64,000 nt of DNA from Variovorax sp. OK212 (GCF_900112425.1 NZ_FOLP01000001.1:1278082-1342081), one strand, 5' to 3'. Counted from the stretch's first letter, positions 1 through 10,942 are shown. Made by a program: numbers and translations. The notes: generated by a model not told the origin, from the letters alone.

Positions 1-170
1 ACGCTGCGGTGCGGGCAGCGGTTTTCCCAGGCCTGGGCCGTGCCGTCGGCCGCGCGCCAGAGGGCGAGCTCCTGGCCTTCGGCGAAGCCGGCGACGATGT
101 TGGCGCCGGGGCGCAGGCCGGCGCTGGGCGCCACGGGGTGCCAGGTGGCTGTGTCTTGTGTGTCGTTCAT
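1..170 (-). CDS. Rieske [2Fe-2S] protein, N-terminal part
   Basis: The first 56 codons of a gene that runs off the left edge of the window. Starting at the ATG at 170, the product begins MNDTQDTATWHPVAP and reaches NRCPHRS at the edge. C-x-H followed by R is the first half of a Rieske cluster-binding motif (C-x-H ... C-x2-H); the second half lies outside the window. The protein is therefore a Rieske ferredoxin or, more likely, the N-terminus of a Rieske non-haem oxygenase subunit. It is transcribed divergently from the LysR gene at 290, a common arrangement for a regulator and its target catabolic gene, so LysR control is a reasonable inference. The substrate cannot be assigned. Confidence 0.75.
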   Translation of the reverse strand, partial: MNDTQDTATWHPVAPSAGLRPGANIVAGFAEGQELALWRAADGTAQAWENRCPHRS

Positions 171-264
171 GGATCGTGGGGGAACGTCGGGCCGCGGGGC
201 GCAGCGCCGGTGATACCGTACCGCTTCCACCGCACCGATGAAAGCCACATGAAGAGACGCAACT

Positions 265-278
265 TTTCATTCCTGAAA
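265..278. promoter_or_regulatory. Candidate LysR-type box between divergent genes
   Basis: TTTCA-TTCC-TGAAA is a perfect 5-bp inverted repeat that also satisfies the T-N11-A shape of LysR-type binding sites. It lies just before the LysR start codon in the 119-bp gap shared with the Rieske gene. Assignment rests on form and position only. Confidence 0.3.
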
Positions 279-289
279 CGCTGGGCGCC

Positions 290-1261
290 ATGAGCCGCAT
301 CGACCTCGCCCTGGTCGAGGCCTTCGTGCTGGTCGCCACGAGCGGCAGCCTCACCCGCGCCGAAAGCCTCTCGGGCACCTCGAAGGCCACGCTGAGCCGG
401 CAGCTCGTGCGGCTCGAGGAACTGCTGGGCGCGCAGCTGCTCATGCGCGGTTCGCGCCGCATCACGCTCACCGAGGCGGGCCGCGCCTTCTTCTCGCGCG
501 CCGAAGGGCTGCTCGACGAAGTGACCGGCCGGCTCGAAGCCGCGAGCACCGAGATCCACGAGCTGACGACGGGTGTGTCGGGCAGCCTGTCGTTGCTGTC
601 GGACACGCAGTTCAGCACCTCCTTCGTCTGCCACGTGGTCAAGCTGTTCCTGGAGTCGCACCCGAACGTGCGCTGCCAGCTCGACGTGGCCAACGGCTTT
701 CACGCGGCGCGCATCGCCGACGTCGACTGCTACGTGTGCTCCGAGCCGCCCGATGCGCCGAACCTGGTGGCCAAGCTGCTGGGGCGGCTGAACTACGGGC
801 TGTATGCGAGCCCGCAGTACCTGGCGCGCCACGGCACGCCGTCGTTGCCGCAAGAGCTGGCGCGGCACCAGTCGATCGTGATGAAGGCGCCTTCGTCGGG
901 CGGCGCGCAGGTGCTGCTGGTGTCCGGTGCGCAGAGCTTCGCCTTTCGCCCCGAGCCGGCGTTCGAGACCAACGACCACTGGGTCATGAAGACCTTCTGC
1001 ATCGACGGCCTGGGCATCGCGCTGCTGCCTGCCTTCTTCGTCAAGCCCGAAGTGGCGCAGGGCGTGCTCGCGCCGGTGCTGCCCGCGTGGCAGCCCGAGC
1101 CGCGGCGCATCTACTGCGCCTACCAGCGCCAGCGCTACATGGGCCAGAAGCTGCGCGCCTTCGTGGACCTGATGGCGCGCTGCGTGGTGGACATCGACTC
1201 TTACAACTACTACGTCGGTTCGTCAGCGGCCAAGCGCCGCAAGACGGCCGCGAGACCATAA
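290..1261 (+). CDS. LysR-family transcriptional regulator
   Basis: A 323-residue protein of standard LysR length. Residues 1-60 form the winged helix-turn-helix: the segment with [17 protein letters not shown] is the DNA-reading helix pair, followed by the typical [16 protein letters not shown] wing. Residues from about 90 to 300 form the periplasmic-binding-protein-like effector domain, including the family features [13 protein letters not shown] and [11 protein letters not shown]. It is divergent from the Rieske gene and precedes aroQ by 38 bp in the same direction, so regulator and aroQ may share a transcript. The likely target is the Rieske gene or its own promoter; the effector is unknown. 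Confidence 0.9.
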   Translation: MSRIDLALVEAFVLVATSGSLTRAESLSGTSKATLSRQLVRLEELLGAQLLMRGSRRITLTEAGRAFFSRAEGLLDEVTGRLEAASTEIHELTTGVSGSLSLLSDTQFSTSFVCHVVKLFLESHPNVRCQLDVANGFHAARIADVDCYVCSEPPDAPNLVAKLLGRLNYGLYASPQYLARHGTPSLPQELARHQSIVMKAPSSGGAQVLLVSGAQSFAFRPEPAFETNDHWVMKTFCIDGLGIALLPAFFVKPEVAQGVLAPVLPAWQPEPRRIYCAYQRQRYMGQKLRAFVDLMARCVVDIDSYNYYVGSSAAKRRKTAARP

Positions 1262-1299
1262 TTGGCGCCCCCGGCACAGACCTTCGACCCTCATCCATC

Positions 1300-1746
1300 A
1301 TGAAGAAAATCCTCGTCCTCAACGGCCCCAACCTCAACCTGCTCGGCACGCGCGAGCCCGAACAGTACGGACGCGACACGCTGGCCGACGTGGAGCGGCT
1401 TTGCAAGGAAACCGGCGCGAAGCACGGCGTCGAGATCGAATGCCGTCAGTCGAACCACGAAGGCGTGCTGGTCGACTGGATCCAGGAGGCCGGCCGCGAA
1501 GTGGCGGCGGGCAACATGCTGGGCGTGGTGATGAACCCCGGCGCCTACACGCACACCTCGATTGCGCTGCACGACGCCATCAAGGGCGCGAGCGTGCCGG
1601 TGATCGAGTTGCACATCTCGAACGTGCATGCGCGGGAAGAGTTTCGCCACCGCTCGTACATCTCGCCGGCGGCGCGCGGGATCATCGTGGGGCTGGGCGT
1701 GAAGGGCTACACGCTGGCCATCGCGGCGCTGGTTCCTTCGGCTTGA
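1300..1746 (+). CDS. aroQ: Type II 3-dehydroquinate dehydratase
   Basis: Converts 3-dehydroquinate to 3-dehydroshikimate in the cytosolic shikimate pathway. The 148-residue length is typical of the dodecameric type II enzyme. Visible motifs are [17 protein letters not shown] near the N-terminus (flexible lid with the catalytic Tyr), [22 protein letters not shown], and [14 protein letters not shown] carrying the catalytic His. The ATG at 1300 starts [11 protein letters not shown], exactly where the family starts; a much longer open frame extends upstream over the LysR gene but is a shadow. A quinate or protocatechuate catabolic role is possible next to a LysR/Rieske pair, but the housekeeping aromatic amino acid role is the default. 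Confidence 0.95.
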   Translation: MKKILVLNGPNLNLLGTREPEQYGRDTLADVERLCKETGAKHGVEIECRQSNHEGVLVDWIQEAGREVAAGNMLGVVMNPGAYTHTSIALHDAIKGASVPVIELHISNVHAREEFRHRSYISPAARGIIVGLGVKGYTLAIAALVPSA

Positions 1747-1801
1747 GTTCTGGGGGCGTTTGTTCGGGGCCCGTTTGTTCAGGGCGGGTGCACAGGCCGC
1801 C

Positions 1802-2013
1802 GGGTACTCCCCTGCGCGAATGTCCCCCGGGGCTTCGCCCCTCCTCCTTTGTTTCGCTGCGGGTGGCACCCGACGCCCTGAGCACCAAGGCACGCTGCTG
1901 GTGATCCTGCGATCAACCCCGGCTCTGAAACGCTCGTGTCGATGGGGTGCCTTGCGCAGCGAAATGAAGGGGGAGGCCGCAGGCCGGAGGACATTCGCGG
2001 AGCAAGGTACCCC
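1802..2013. repeat. Inverted pair of a ~46-bp intergenic repeat
   Basis: The whole aroQ-SpoVR gap is taken up by two related units in opposite orientation, at 1815-1861 (plus) and 1955-1999 (minus). Both begin CGCGAATGTCC and end TTTCGCTGCG. Between those ends each has its own small hairpin: GGGG-CTTCG-CCCC in the left copy and GGCC-TGC-GGCC in the right. The outer flanks also match (GGGTAC / GTACCC). The sequence of the small stems differs but pairing is kept. No transposase or coding sequence is present. It probably folds as a large cruciform, and may serve as a bidirectional terminator between the converging genes. Confidence 0.7.
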
Positions 2014-2050
2014 TTCGGCGTGAGCGCGCCCCGAAGACCAGCGCGATCAG

Positions 2051-3613
2051 TCAGTACTGCTGCTTCGGCGCCGCGGCCTTCCAGCTGCGGCTGATGCGGC
2101 CCTGGTTGTCGATGCTCTCCAGGTGCACGTCGAAGCCCCAGAGCCGCGCGACGTGCTTGAGCACTTCTTCCGCGCCGTCGTGCAGCGGCAGGTTGTTGCG
2201 CTGGGTGTGGCGCAGCGTCAGCGAGCGGTCGCCGCGCGTGGCCACGTTCCACACCTGGATGTCGGGCTCGCGGCTGCTGATGTCGTACTGGCGCGAAAGC
2301 GACTCGCGCAGCGACTGGTAGCCGCTGTCGTCGTGAATGGCGGACACCTGCAGCTCCGACTCGCTCTGGTAGTCGCGAATGGAGAACAGCCGGAAGTCGC
2401 GCATGGTCTTCGGGCTCAGAAACTGGCCGATGAAGCTCTCGTCCTTGAAGTTGCGCATGGCGTAGTCGAGCGTGGTGAGCCAGTCGGAGCCCGCGAAATC
2501 GGGGAACCAGCGGTGGTCTTCCTCGGTCGGCTTCTCGCAGATGCGGCGCAGCTCGGTGTACATCGCAAAGCCCAGCGCATAGGGGTTGATGCCGCTGTAG
2601 GCGCGGTGCCCCACGGGCGGCTGGTAGATCACGCCGGTGTGCGAGCTGAGCCATTCCATCATGAAGCCGTCGGCCAGCTGGCCGCGGTCGTACATGGTGT
2701 TGAGCAGCGTGTAGTGCCAGAAGGTGGCCCAGCCTTCGTTCATGACCTGGGTCTGGCGCTGCGGATAGAAGTACTGCGCGATCTTGCGCACGATGCGCAC
2801 CACCTCGCGCTGCCAGGGCTCGAGCAGCGCCGCGTTCTTCTCGATGAAGTACAGCAGGTTTTCCTGCGGCTCCGACGGAAAGCGCTTCGACGAATCGGAC
2901 TCCGCCGCCTGCTCGCTGCGCCGCGGCAGCGTGCGCCACAGGTCGTTCACCTGCTGCTGCATGTGGCGCTCGCGCTCGGCGCGCTGCGCGCTCTCCTGCG
3001 CCAGCGAGCGCTTCTGCGGGCGGCGATAGCGGTCCACGCCGTAGTTCATCAGCGCGTGGCAGGAGTCCAGCAGTTCTTCCACCGCGTCGAGGCCGTGGCG
3101 CTCTTCGCACTCGGCGATGTAGTGCCGCGCGTAGACAAGGTAGTCGATGATCGACGACGCGTCGGTCCACATGCGGAACAGGTAGTTGCCCTTGAAGAAG
3201 CTGTTGTGGCCGTAGGCCGCATGCGCGATCACCAGGGCCTGCATGGCCATGGTGTTTTCTTCCATCAGGTAGGCGATGCACGGATCGGAGTTGATGACGA
3301 TCTCGTAGGCCAGCCCCATGTGGCCGCGCTTGTAGTTCTTCTCGGTGGCGATGAACTGCTTGCCGTACGACCAGTGCCTGTAGATCATGGGCATGCCCAC
3401 GCTGGCGTAGGCGTCCATCATCTGCTCGGCCGTGATCACCTCGAGCTGGTTGGGGTACGTGTCGAGCCCGTAGCTCCGGGCGGTCTTGGCGATCTCGGTG
3501 TGGTAGGTCTCGATGAGATCGAAGGTCCAGTCCGAGGGGCTGGGCAGGCGCTCGAGCCGGGGCAGGCTGCTGGCCAGCGGGGGGGCGGAGATGCCGGAGA
3601 TGACGGAGCTCAT
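2051..3613 (-). CDS. ycgB: SpoVR-family protein
   Basis: A 520-residue SpoVR/YcgB-family protein, the usual length. The family is named for a B. subtilis spore cortex protein; in non-sporulating proteobacteria it travels with PrkA and a DUF444 protein and is induced in stationary phase or stress. Recognisable blocks include WTFDLIETYHTEIAKTARSY, MIYRHWSYGKQF, QALVIAHAAYGHNSFFKGN, YFYPQRQTQVMNEGWATFWH and GINPYALGFAMYTEL, rich in His/Glu residues that could bind metal. The start at 3613 overlaps the DUF444 stop by 4 nt (ATGA), so the two are translationally coupled. The molecular activity is unknown. Confidence 0.93.
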   Translation of the reverse strand: MSSVISGISAPPLASSLPRLERLPSPSDWTFDLIETYHTEIAKTARSYGLDTYPNQLEVITAEQMMDAYASVGMPMIYRHWSYGKQFIATEKNYKRGHMGLAYEIVINSDPCIAYLMEENTMAMQALVIAHAAYGHNSFFKGNYLFRMWTDASSIIDYLVYARHYIAECEERHGLDAVEELLDSCHALMNYGVDRYRRPQKRSLAQESAQRAERERHMQQQVNDLWRTLPRRSEQAAESDSSKRFPSEPQENLLYFIEKNAALLEPWQREVVRIVRKIAQYFYPQRQTQVMNEGWATFWHYTLLNTMYDRGQLADGFMMEWLSSHTGVIYQPPVGHRAYSGINPYALGFAMYTELRRICEKPTEEDHRWFPDFAGSDWLTTLDYAMRNFKDESFIGQFLSPKTMRDFRLFSIRDYQSESELQVSAIHDDSGYQSLRESLSRQYDISSREPDIQVWNVATRGDRSLTLRHTQRNNLPLHDGAEEVLKHVARLWGFDVHLESIDNQGRISRSWKAAAPKQQY

Positions 3614-4902
3614 GACGTGACCCCTTCCTTCTTGAACAGGTCGCGGAAAACCGGGTAGATGTCCTGCGCGTCGGACACCTTGCGCATCGCGAAGTTGGGC
3701 TGCACGCCCTCGAGCTGCTGGTACTCCTGCCACAGGTTCTGCTCGGTCTCGGCCACCTGCACGTACGCGTAGTAGCGCACCACCGGCAGGATGTCGTTGA
3801 CCAGCAGTTCGCGGCAGCGGCCGCTGTCCTGGTGCCAGTTGTCGCCGTCGCTGGCCTGTGCGCCGTACACGTTCCATTCGCCGCTCGGGTAGCGCGCCTT
3901 GATGATCTCGTCCATCAGCACCAGCGCGCTCGACACCACGGTGCCGCCGGTCTCGGTGGCGTGGAAGAACTCTTCCTCCGTCACTTCCTGCGCCTGCGTG
4001 TGGTGGCGCAGGAAAACCAGGTCGATGGTCTCGTAGTGCCGCGTGAGGAACATGTACAGCAGCATGAAGAAGCGCTTGGCCATGTCCTTGCGCGCCTCGT
4101 CCATGGAGCCCGACACGTCCATCAGGCAGAACATCACGGCCTTGGCGCTGGGCACCGGCGTCTTCACGCGGTTGCGGTAGCGCAGGTCGATCGGGTCGAT
4201 GTAGGGGACGTGCCGCATGGTGCGGCGCAGCTCGGCGATGCGCTCTTCCGTCTCGCGGATCTCCTTCTGGATCAGCGCCTGGTCGGCCTGCGGATGCTGC
4301 TTCAGGTGCTCGAGGTGCGCCTCGAGGCGCTTGAGTTCCTTGCGCGGCTCGCCGCCGAGCGCGATGCGCCGCGCCAGCGCGCCGCGCATCGAGCGCACCA
4401 CGTGCAGGTTGTTGGGCGAGCCGTCGCTGGTGAAGCCGGCGCGGTGGCTCTTCCACTCGGGCACGTCGGCGATCTGCGTGCGAATGAGGTGCGGCAGCGC
4501 GAGGTCGTCGAAGAACACGCGCATGAACTCTTCGCGCGTCAGGCGGAAGACGAAGTCGTCCTCGCCTTCGCCGCTGTCGCTGGCTTCGCCGCTGCCGGAA
4601 CCGCCGCCGCCCCCGCCTTCGGGGCGCTTGATGCGGTCGCCCTTCAGGTACTCCTGGTTGCCGGGGTGCACGTACTCGCGGTCGCCGCCACGGGCGTGTC
4701 CGAACACGGGTTCGGACACATCGTGGCGCGGCAGGGTCACGTCTTCGCCTTGCTCCAGTTCGCGGATGTTGCGCCCGCTCACCGCGCGCCGCACCGCCTC
4801 CTGGATCTGCCCCTTGTAGCGCCGGAGAAAGCGCTCTCGGTTGCCAATGGACTTGTTCTTGCCCGATAGCCGGCGGTCGATGATCTGCTGCAGGATGGCC
4901 AC
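3610..4902 (-). CDS. yeaH: DUF444 / YeaH-like VWA-domain protein
   Basis: A 430-residue homologue of E. coli YeaH, middle gene of the PrkA-DUF444-SpoVR set. The N-terminus has the family opening (IIDRRLSGKNKSIGNRERF) and a positively charged region. Residues about 85-110 are a Gly/Ser/Glu low-complexity linker (GGGGGGSGSGEASDSGEGE). The C-terminal half is a von Willebrand factor A fold with the MIDAS motif DVSGSMDEA in the segment MFCLMDVSGSMDEA, and the downstream TGGTVVSSAL supplying the MIDAS Thr. Role inferred from the family: partner of the PrkA kinase in stress adaptation. It lies 77 bp after prkA. Confidence 0.92.
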   Translation of the reverse strand: MAILQQIIDRRLSGKNKSIGNRERFLRRYKGQIQEAVRRAVSGRNIRELEQGEDVTLPRHDVSEPVFGHARGGDREYVHPGNQEYLKGDRIKRPEGGGGGGSGSGEASDSGEGEDDFVFRLTREEFMRVFFDDLALPHLIRTQIADVPEWKSHRAGFTSDGSPNNLHVVRSMRGALARRIALGGEPRKELKRLEAHLEHLKQHPQADQALIQKEIRETEERIAELRRTMRHVPYIDPIDLRYRNRVKTPVPSAKAVMFCLMDVSGSMDEARKDMAKRFFMLLYMFLTRHYETIDLVFLRHHTQAQEVTEEEFFHATETGGTVVSSALVLMDEIIKARYPSGEWNVYGAQASDGDNWHQDSGRCRELLVNDILPVVRYYAYVQVAETEQNLWQEYQQLEGVQPNFAMRKVSDAQDIYPVFRDLFKKEGVTS

Positions 4903-4980
4903 GATGGTGTCAAAGCTCCTTGCAAAGAAGAGGGAAGAACAGGGCGCTTTACGCAGCGCCTTGGTTGCTGTGAACCCTTG

Positions 4981-6903
4981 CTATGAACTCTTGCGCACGC
5001 GCAGATACCACTCGCAGAGCAGGCGCACCTGCTTGGCCGTGTAGCCCTTCTCGACCATGCGCGTGACGAAGTCCTCGTGCTTCTTCTGCTCGTCGGCACT
5101 GCTCTTGGTGTTGAAGCTGATCACCGGCAGCAGCTCTTCGGTGTTGGAGAACATCTTCTTCTCGATCACCGAACGCAGCTTCTCGTAGCTGGTCCAGGCC
5201 GGGTTGCGCCCGCTGTTGCCGGCGCGCGCACGCAGCACGAAGTTGACGATCTCGTTGCGGAAGTCCTTCGGGTTGCCGATGCCGGCGGGCCGTTCGATCT
5301 TCTCGAGCTCGGCGTTGAGCGAGGCGCGGTCGAACACCTCGCCGGTGTCCACGTCGCGGAACTCCTGGTCCTGGATCCAGTAGTCGGCATAGGTCACGTA
5401 GCGGTCGAAGATGTTCTGGCCGTACTCGCTGTAGCTCTCGAGGTAGGCGGTCTGGATCTCCTTGCCGATGAATTCGGCATAGCGCGGCGCCAGCAGCTCC
5501 TTGATGTAGCTGATGTACTTCTGCTCGACCTCGGGCGCGAACTGCTCGCGCTCGATCTGCTGCTCTAGCACGTACATCAGGTGCACCGGGTTCGCCGCCA
5601 CCTCGGAGCTGTCGAAGTTGAAGACCTTCGAGATGATCTTGAACGCGAAGCGCGTGGAGACGCCGCTCATGCCTTCGTCGACGCCCGCGTAGTCGCGGTA
5701 CTCCTGGATCGACTTGGCCTTCGGGTCGGTGTCCTTCAGGTTCTCGCCGTCGTACACCTGCATCTTGCTGAAGGTGCTGGAGTTCTCCGGCTCTTTCAGC
5801 CGCGTGAGCACCGAGAGCTGGGCCATCATGCGCAGCGTTCCCGGGGCGCAGGGCGCCTGAGCCAGCGACGAGTTGCGCACCAGCTTCTCGTAGATCTTGA
5901 TTTCTTCCGAGGCGCGCAGGCAGTAGGGCACCTTGACGATGTAGATCCGGTCGAGGAACGCCTCGTTGTTCTTGTTGTTGCGGAAGGCCTTCCATTCGCT
6001 CTCGTTGCTGTGCGCCAGCACGATGCCGTCGAACGGGATGGCGCCGAAGCCTTCAGTGCCCTTGAAGTTGCTTTCCTGCGTGGCGGTCAGCAGCGGGTGC
6101 AGCACCTTGATGGGCGCCTTGAACATTTCCACGAACTCCAGCAGCCCCTGGTTGGCCAGGCACAGGCCGCCGGAGTAGGCGTAGGCGTCGGGGTCGTCCT
6201 GGGCATAGGTCTCGAGCTTGCGGATGTCGACCTTGCCGACCAGCGAGGAAATGTCCTGGTTGTTCTCGTCGCCGGGCTCCGTCTTGGCCACGGCGATCTG
6301 CCGCAGGACCGACGGAAAACGCTTGACGACCTTGAACTGGCGGATGTCGCCGCCGTACTCCTCGAGCCGCTTGACGGCCCAGGGCGAGAGAATTCGATTC
6401 AGGTAGCGGCGAGGGATGCCGTATTCCTTTTCAAGAATCTCGCCGTCCTCGAGCGTGTCGAACAGGCCGAGCGGAGATTCATTGACCGGCGAGCCCTGGA
6501 TGGCGTAGAAAGGCACGTGCTCCATGAGCTGCTTCAGGCGCTCGGCGATCGAACTCTTGCCGCCGCCCACCGGGCCCAGCAGGTAAAGGATTTGCTTCTT
6601 TTCTTCCAGCCCTTGCGCGGCATGGCGGAAATAGGACACCACCTGTTCTATGGCGTCTTCCATGCCATAGAACTCCTTGAACGCCGGATAGATCTTGATG
6701 ACCTTGTTGGCGAAGATGCGCGAAAGCCGGGGGTCGTTGCGGGTGTCGACCAGCTCGGGTTCGCCAATGGCCTTGAGCATGCGCTCGGAAGCCGTGGCAT
6801 ACGCCGTGGGGTCGCGCTTGCAGATATCCAGGTACTCCTGCAGCGAGATGACTTCCTCGCGAGTGCGCTCGTAGCGGGCGGCAAAGTTGCTGATCACATC
6901 CAT
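4981..6903 (-). CDS. yeaG: PrkA-family serine protein kinase
   Basis: A 640-residue PrkA/YeaG kinase. The N-terminal AAA-like domain carries the Walker A motif GPVGGGKSS at residues about 110-118, and a C-terminal PrkA domain follows. In E. coli YeaG is linked to nitrogen starvation and stationary-phase adaptation. The start is set at the ATG at 6903 because GGAGG lies 7 nt upstream; the GTG at 6909 would sit almost on top of that site. It is the first gene of a three-gene operon, prkA-DUF444-spoVR, and is preceded by an unusually AT-rich 580-bp gap with a sigma-54-like promoter sequence. Confidence 0.95.
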   Translation of the reverse strand: MDVISNFAARYERTREEVISLQEYLDICKRDPTAYATASERMLKAIGEPELVDTRNDPRLSRIFANKVIKIYPAFKEFYGMEDAIEQVVSYFRHAAQGLEEKKQILYLLGPVGGGKSSIAERLKQLMEHVPFYAIQGSPVNESPLGLFDTLEDGEILEKEYGIPRRYLNRILSPWAVKRLEEYGGDIRQFKVVKRFPSVLRQIAVAKTEPGDENNQDISSLVGKVDIRKLETYAQDDPDAYAYSGGLCLANQGLLEFVEMFKAPIKVLHPLLTATQESNFKGTEGFGAIPFDGIVLAHSNESEWKAFRNNKNNEAFLDRIYIVKVPYCLRASEEIKIYEKLVRNSSLAQAPCAPGTLRMMAQLSVLTRLKEPENSSTFSKMQVYDGENLKDTDPKAKSIQEYRDYAGVDEGMSGVSTRFAFKIISKVFNFDSSEVAANPVHLMYVLEQQIEREQFAPEVEQKYISYIKELLAPRYAEFIGKEIQTAYLESYSEYGQNIFDRYVTYADYWIQDQEFRDVDTGEVFDRASLNAELEKIERPAGIGNPKDFRNEIVNFVLRARAGNSGRNPAWTSYEKLRSVIEKKMFSNTEELLPVISFNTKSSADEQKKHEDFVTRMVEKGYTAKQVRLLCEWYLRVRKSS

Positions 6904-7485
6904 GGTCACGCCTCCATCAAGTCAGTGGGCTTTTGGCCCGAAAGCCTGCAGCGATGGCATGCGCAACTTTCAAGGTGTGCCTGCCCGTGGCTGCATGCCG
7001 CGGAAAACTCCCCTTACAACATTCTGCTAACAATCAGCATAAAGCAAAGACCGAACCCGGTGAATCATTTTTTAATTCAGAACCTTGCTGTCAAGTAAAG
7101 TTCCGCCAAAAAACGAGAACGAATTTTCAAATTCAAGTTAAATTCAAAAGCTCGCTTTCTTAATAATCTCCGGGTGAAATACCTATGCCGAATGGCTACC
7201 GTCCATTTCTGCGTTTCTCCGGAAAAGCGTCGCCTATTGAGCCTGCGTGCTCAATAAAATCAGCCCCTTCCTTCAATAACGCGCGACCCCTCGTTTGGTT
7301 TATTGCACATCCGAAAAAAATATAAAAGCAATCCTCGCGCCACTTCTGCATGAGCAGCTTGCGCCTGTACGCGTGGGAAAGCGACGCGGATGCGAGTCGG
7401 CGCGTTCCGAGACAGGGCGCACGACACCCTTGCGGTGCGTCGTGGCGGTTCGGACGGCTTTGTTGCACCACCTTGAGGCGCCAGC
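6904..7485. other. Long AT-rich intergenic region upstream of prkA
   Basis: About 580 bp with no convincing gene. From roughly 7020 to 7350 the DNA is far richer in A+T than anything else in the window, with runs such as TTTTTTAATTC and AAAAAAATATAAAAG. It contains a sigma-54-like element (7042-7058) and a lone TTGACA on the minus strand (7089-7094) without a good -10. A hairpin (CACGACACC-CTTGC-GGTGCGTCGTG, with a 2-nt bulge) lies near 7420-7445. A 91-codon frame at 7196-7471 has no recognisable features. The region is best read as an extended regulatory zone. Confidence 0.5.
7042..7058 (-). promoter_or_regulatory. Candidate sigma-54 promoter of prkA operon
   Basis: On the minus strand GGGTTC-N5-TTTGCTT keeps the invariant GG-N10-GC spacing of -24/-12 promoters and has a perfect TTGCTT at -12; the -24 half is a weaker match to TGGCAC. 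It lies about 140 nt before the prkA start. E. coli yeaGH is known to be sigma-54 dependent, which supports the reading. Confidence 0.4.
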
Positions 7486-7514
7486 CATGAAAAAGGGCCG
7501 CTGAGCGGCCCTTG
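7486..7514 (-). terminator. Rho-independent terminator of dnaK-dnaJ
   Basis: On the minus strand AAGGGCCGC-TCA-GCGGCCCTT forms a 9-bp perfect stem followed by a T run (TTTTTCATGG). It lies about 120 nt past the dnaJ stop and is the only strong terminator in that gap. Confidence 0.85.
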
Positions 7515-7633
7515 CTGGGAGAGGTGCTGCCACCGGAAGTGAAGTCTCCGGTGTTACATGCTGGAGGAGGGGGACGAGCACCAGATGCTCGCCCGCCTTT
7601 GGTGCCTGCATTGCACAGGCCCCCCGTACCGAC
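7515..7633 (-). other. dnaJ 3' trailer with small hairpins
   Basis: The 119 nt between the dnaJ stop and its terminator hold two further inverted repeats: CACCGGA-N9-TCCGGTG near 7531-7554 and CGAGCA-CCAGA-TGCTCG near 7574-7592. Neither has a T run. They may stabilise the mRNA 3' end. No coding sequence is evident. Confidence 0.4.
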
Positions 7634-8779
7634 TCAGCTGAAGAATTCCTTCGCCTTGTCGAACCAGCCCTTGTCGGTCGGGCTGTGCTTCTCGCCGCCC
7701 TTCTTGAGCGACTCGTCGAGCTCCTTGAGCACCTTGCGCTGGTGCTCGGTGAGCTTCACCGGCGTCTCGACGCGCACGTGGCAGTACAGGTCGCCCGGGT
7801 AGCTCGAGTTCACGCCCTTGATGCCCTTGCCGCGCAGGCGGAACTGCTTGCCGCTTTGCGTGCCTTCGGGAATGTCGATGGCCGCCGCGCCCTTGAGCGT
7901 GGGCACGTTGATCTCGCCGCCCAGCGCCGCCGTGGTCATGCTCACGGGCACCACGCAGTGCAGGTTGTCGCCGTCGCGCTCGAAGATGTCGTGCTTCTTC
8001 AGCCGGATCTCGATGTACAGGTCGCCCGGCGGGCCGCCGTTGACGCCCGGCTCGCCGCTGCCGGTCACGCGCATGCGCTGGCCATCGTCGATGCCGGCGC
8101 GGATCTTCACTTCGAGCGTCTTGTTGCGCTTGATCTTGCCCTGGCCGTGGCACACGGTGCAGGGCTCGGGAATGATCTTGCCGCTGCCGTGGCAGGTCGG
8201 GCAGGTCTGCTGCACGCTGAAGAAGCCCTGGCGCATCTGCACCGCGCCCGCGCCGTGGCAGGTGGTGCAGGTGATGGGCTTGGTGCCGGGCTTGGCGCCC
8301 GAGCCGTGGCAGGTGTCGCATTCGTCCCAGGTGGGAATGCGGATCTCGGTGGTCTTGCCTTCCGCCGCTTCCTCGAGGGAGATCTCCATCGCGTAGCTCA
8401 GGTCGCTGCCGCGGAACACTTGGCGGCCGCTGCTGGTGCGCCCGCCCCGGCCACCGCCGCCGCCGAACACGTCGCCGAAGATGTCGCCGAAGGCCTCAGC
8501 GAAGCCGCCGAAGCCTTCCGCACCCGGGCCGCCGCGCATGTTGGGGTCGACGCCGGCATGGCCGTATTGGTCGTAGGCCGCGCGCTTTTGTCCGTCGGAC
8601 AGCATTTCGTAGGCTTCCTTCACCTCCTTGAACTTGGCCTCGGCGTCCTTGCTGGTGTCGCCGTGGTTGCGGTCGGGGTGGTGCTTCATCGCGAGCTTGC
8701 GATAAGCCTTCTTGATTTCTTCCTCGCTCGCGTTCTTGGGGACGCCGAGGGTTTCGTAGTAGTCGCGTTTGGTGGCCAT
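7634..8779 (-). CDS. dnaJ: Chaperone DnaJ
   Basis: A 381-residue type I Hsp40 co-chaperone that stimulates DnaK ATPase and delivers substrates. J domain at residues 1-75 with the HPD motif in [11 protein letters not shown]; Gly/Phe-rich linker ([20 protein letters not shown]); zinc domain with four CxxCxGxG repeats ([32 protein letters not shown]); then the two C-terminal beta domains. It is the last gene of the grpE-dnaK-dnaJ cluster, 109 bp after dnaK with a hairpin in the gap. Confidence 0.98.
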   Translation of the reverse strand: MATKRDYYETLGVPKNASEEEIKKAYRKLAMKHHPDRNHGDTSKDAEAKFKEVKEAYEMLSDGQKRAAYDQYGHAGVDPNMRGGPGAEGFGGFAEAFGDIFGDVFGGGGGRGGRTSSGRQVFRGSDLSYAMEISLEEAAEGKTTEIRIPTWDECDTCHGSGAKPGTKPITCTTCHGAGAVQMRQGFFSVQQTCPTCHGSGKIIPEPCTVCHGQGKIKRNKTLEVKIRAGIDDGQRMRVTGSGEPGVNGGPPGDLYIEIRLKKHDIFERDGDNLHCVVPVSMTTAALGGEINVPTLKGAAAIDIPEGTQSGKQFRLRGKGIKGVNSSYPGDLYCHVRVETPVKLTEHQRKVLKELDESLKKGGEKHSPTDKGWFDKAKEFFS

Positions 8780-8837
8780 GGCAGGTCGGTCGGGGGCTCG
8801 AGGGGGCAGCGGGAACTCGGTAACTTTTGAAGCGAGA

Positions 8838-8872
8838 AAGGCTGGAGCACCCTTTCAGGTGTTCCAGCCTTG
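8838..8872 (-). terminator. dnaK-dnaJ intercistronic hairpin, partial terminator
   Basis: On the minus strand AAGGCTGGAACACC-TGAAAG-GGTGCTCCAGCCTT folds into a long stem with one G-T pair, followed by TTCTCGC, a poor T run. It probably terminates only part of dnaK transcription, or protects the dnaK 3' end, lowering dnaJ relative to dnaK. Confidence 0.6.
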
Positions 8873-8888
8873 CTGAAGGTGCTGAAGA

Positions 8889-10826
<1,938 letters not shown>

Positions 10827-10869
10827 GTTCTGTACTCCTGAAAGCCTGAAAAATATGTTGTTATGAACT

Positions 10870-10878
10870 TGTGGATAA
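10870..10878 (-). promoter_or_regulatory. Consensus DnaA-box 9-mer upstream of dnaK
   Basis: The minus strand reads TTATCCACA, the strict consensus DnaA box, 44 nt upstream of the dnaK start codon. A weak sigma-32-like CTTGAA lies about a dozen nt upstream of it. A single 9-mer can occur by chance, so function is uncertain. Confidence 0.35.
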
Positions 10879-10942
10879 CCCGGCGCGATTCAAGGGATGA
10901 CGCGGGGATTTCCTGTGGGAATCTTGTGTACGGGTGTGCCGT

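Noticed and set aside
2051..4456. An apparent 801-residue fusion extending spoVR upstream through DUF444
   Set aside because: The first ~280 codons are an out-of-frame reading of the DUF444 gene. The family start of SpoVR is the ATG at 3613, which overlaps the DUF444 stop.
7196..7471. A possible 91-codon gene in the AT-rich region before prkA
   Set aside because: No ribosome site, no recognisable motif, and the composition is mixed. It crosses a hairpin and the strongest AT-rich tract.
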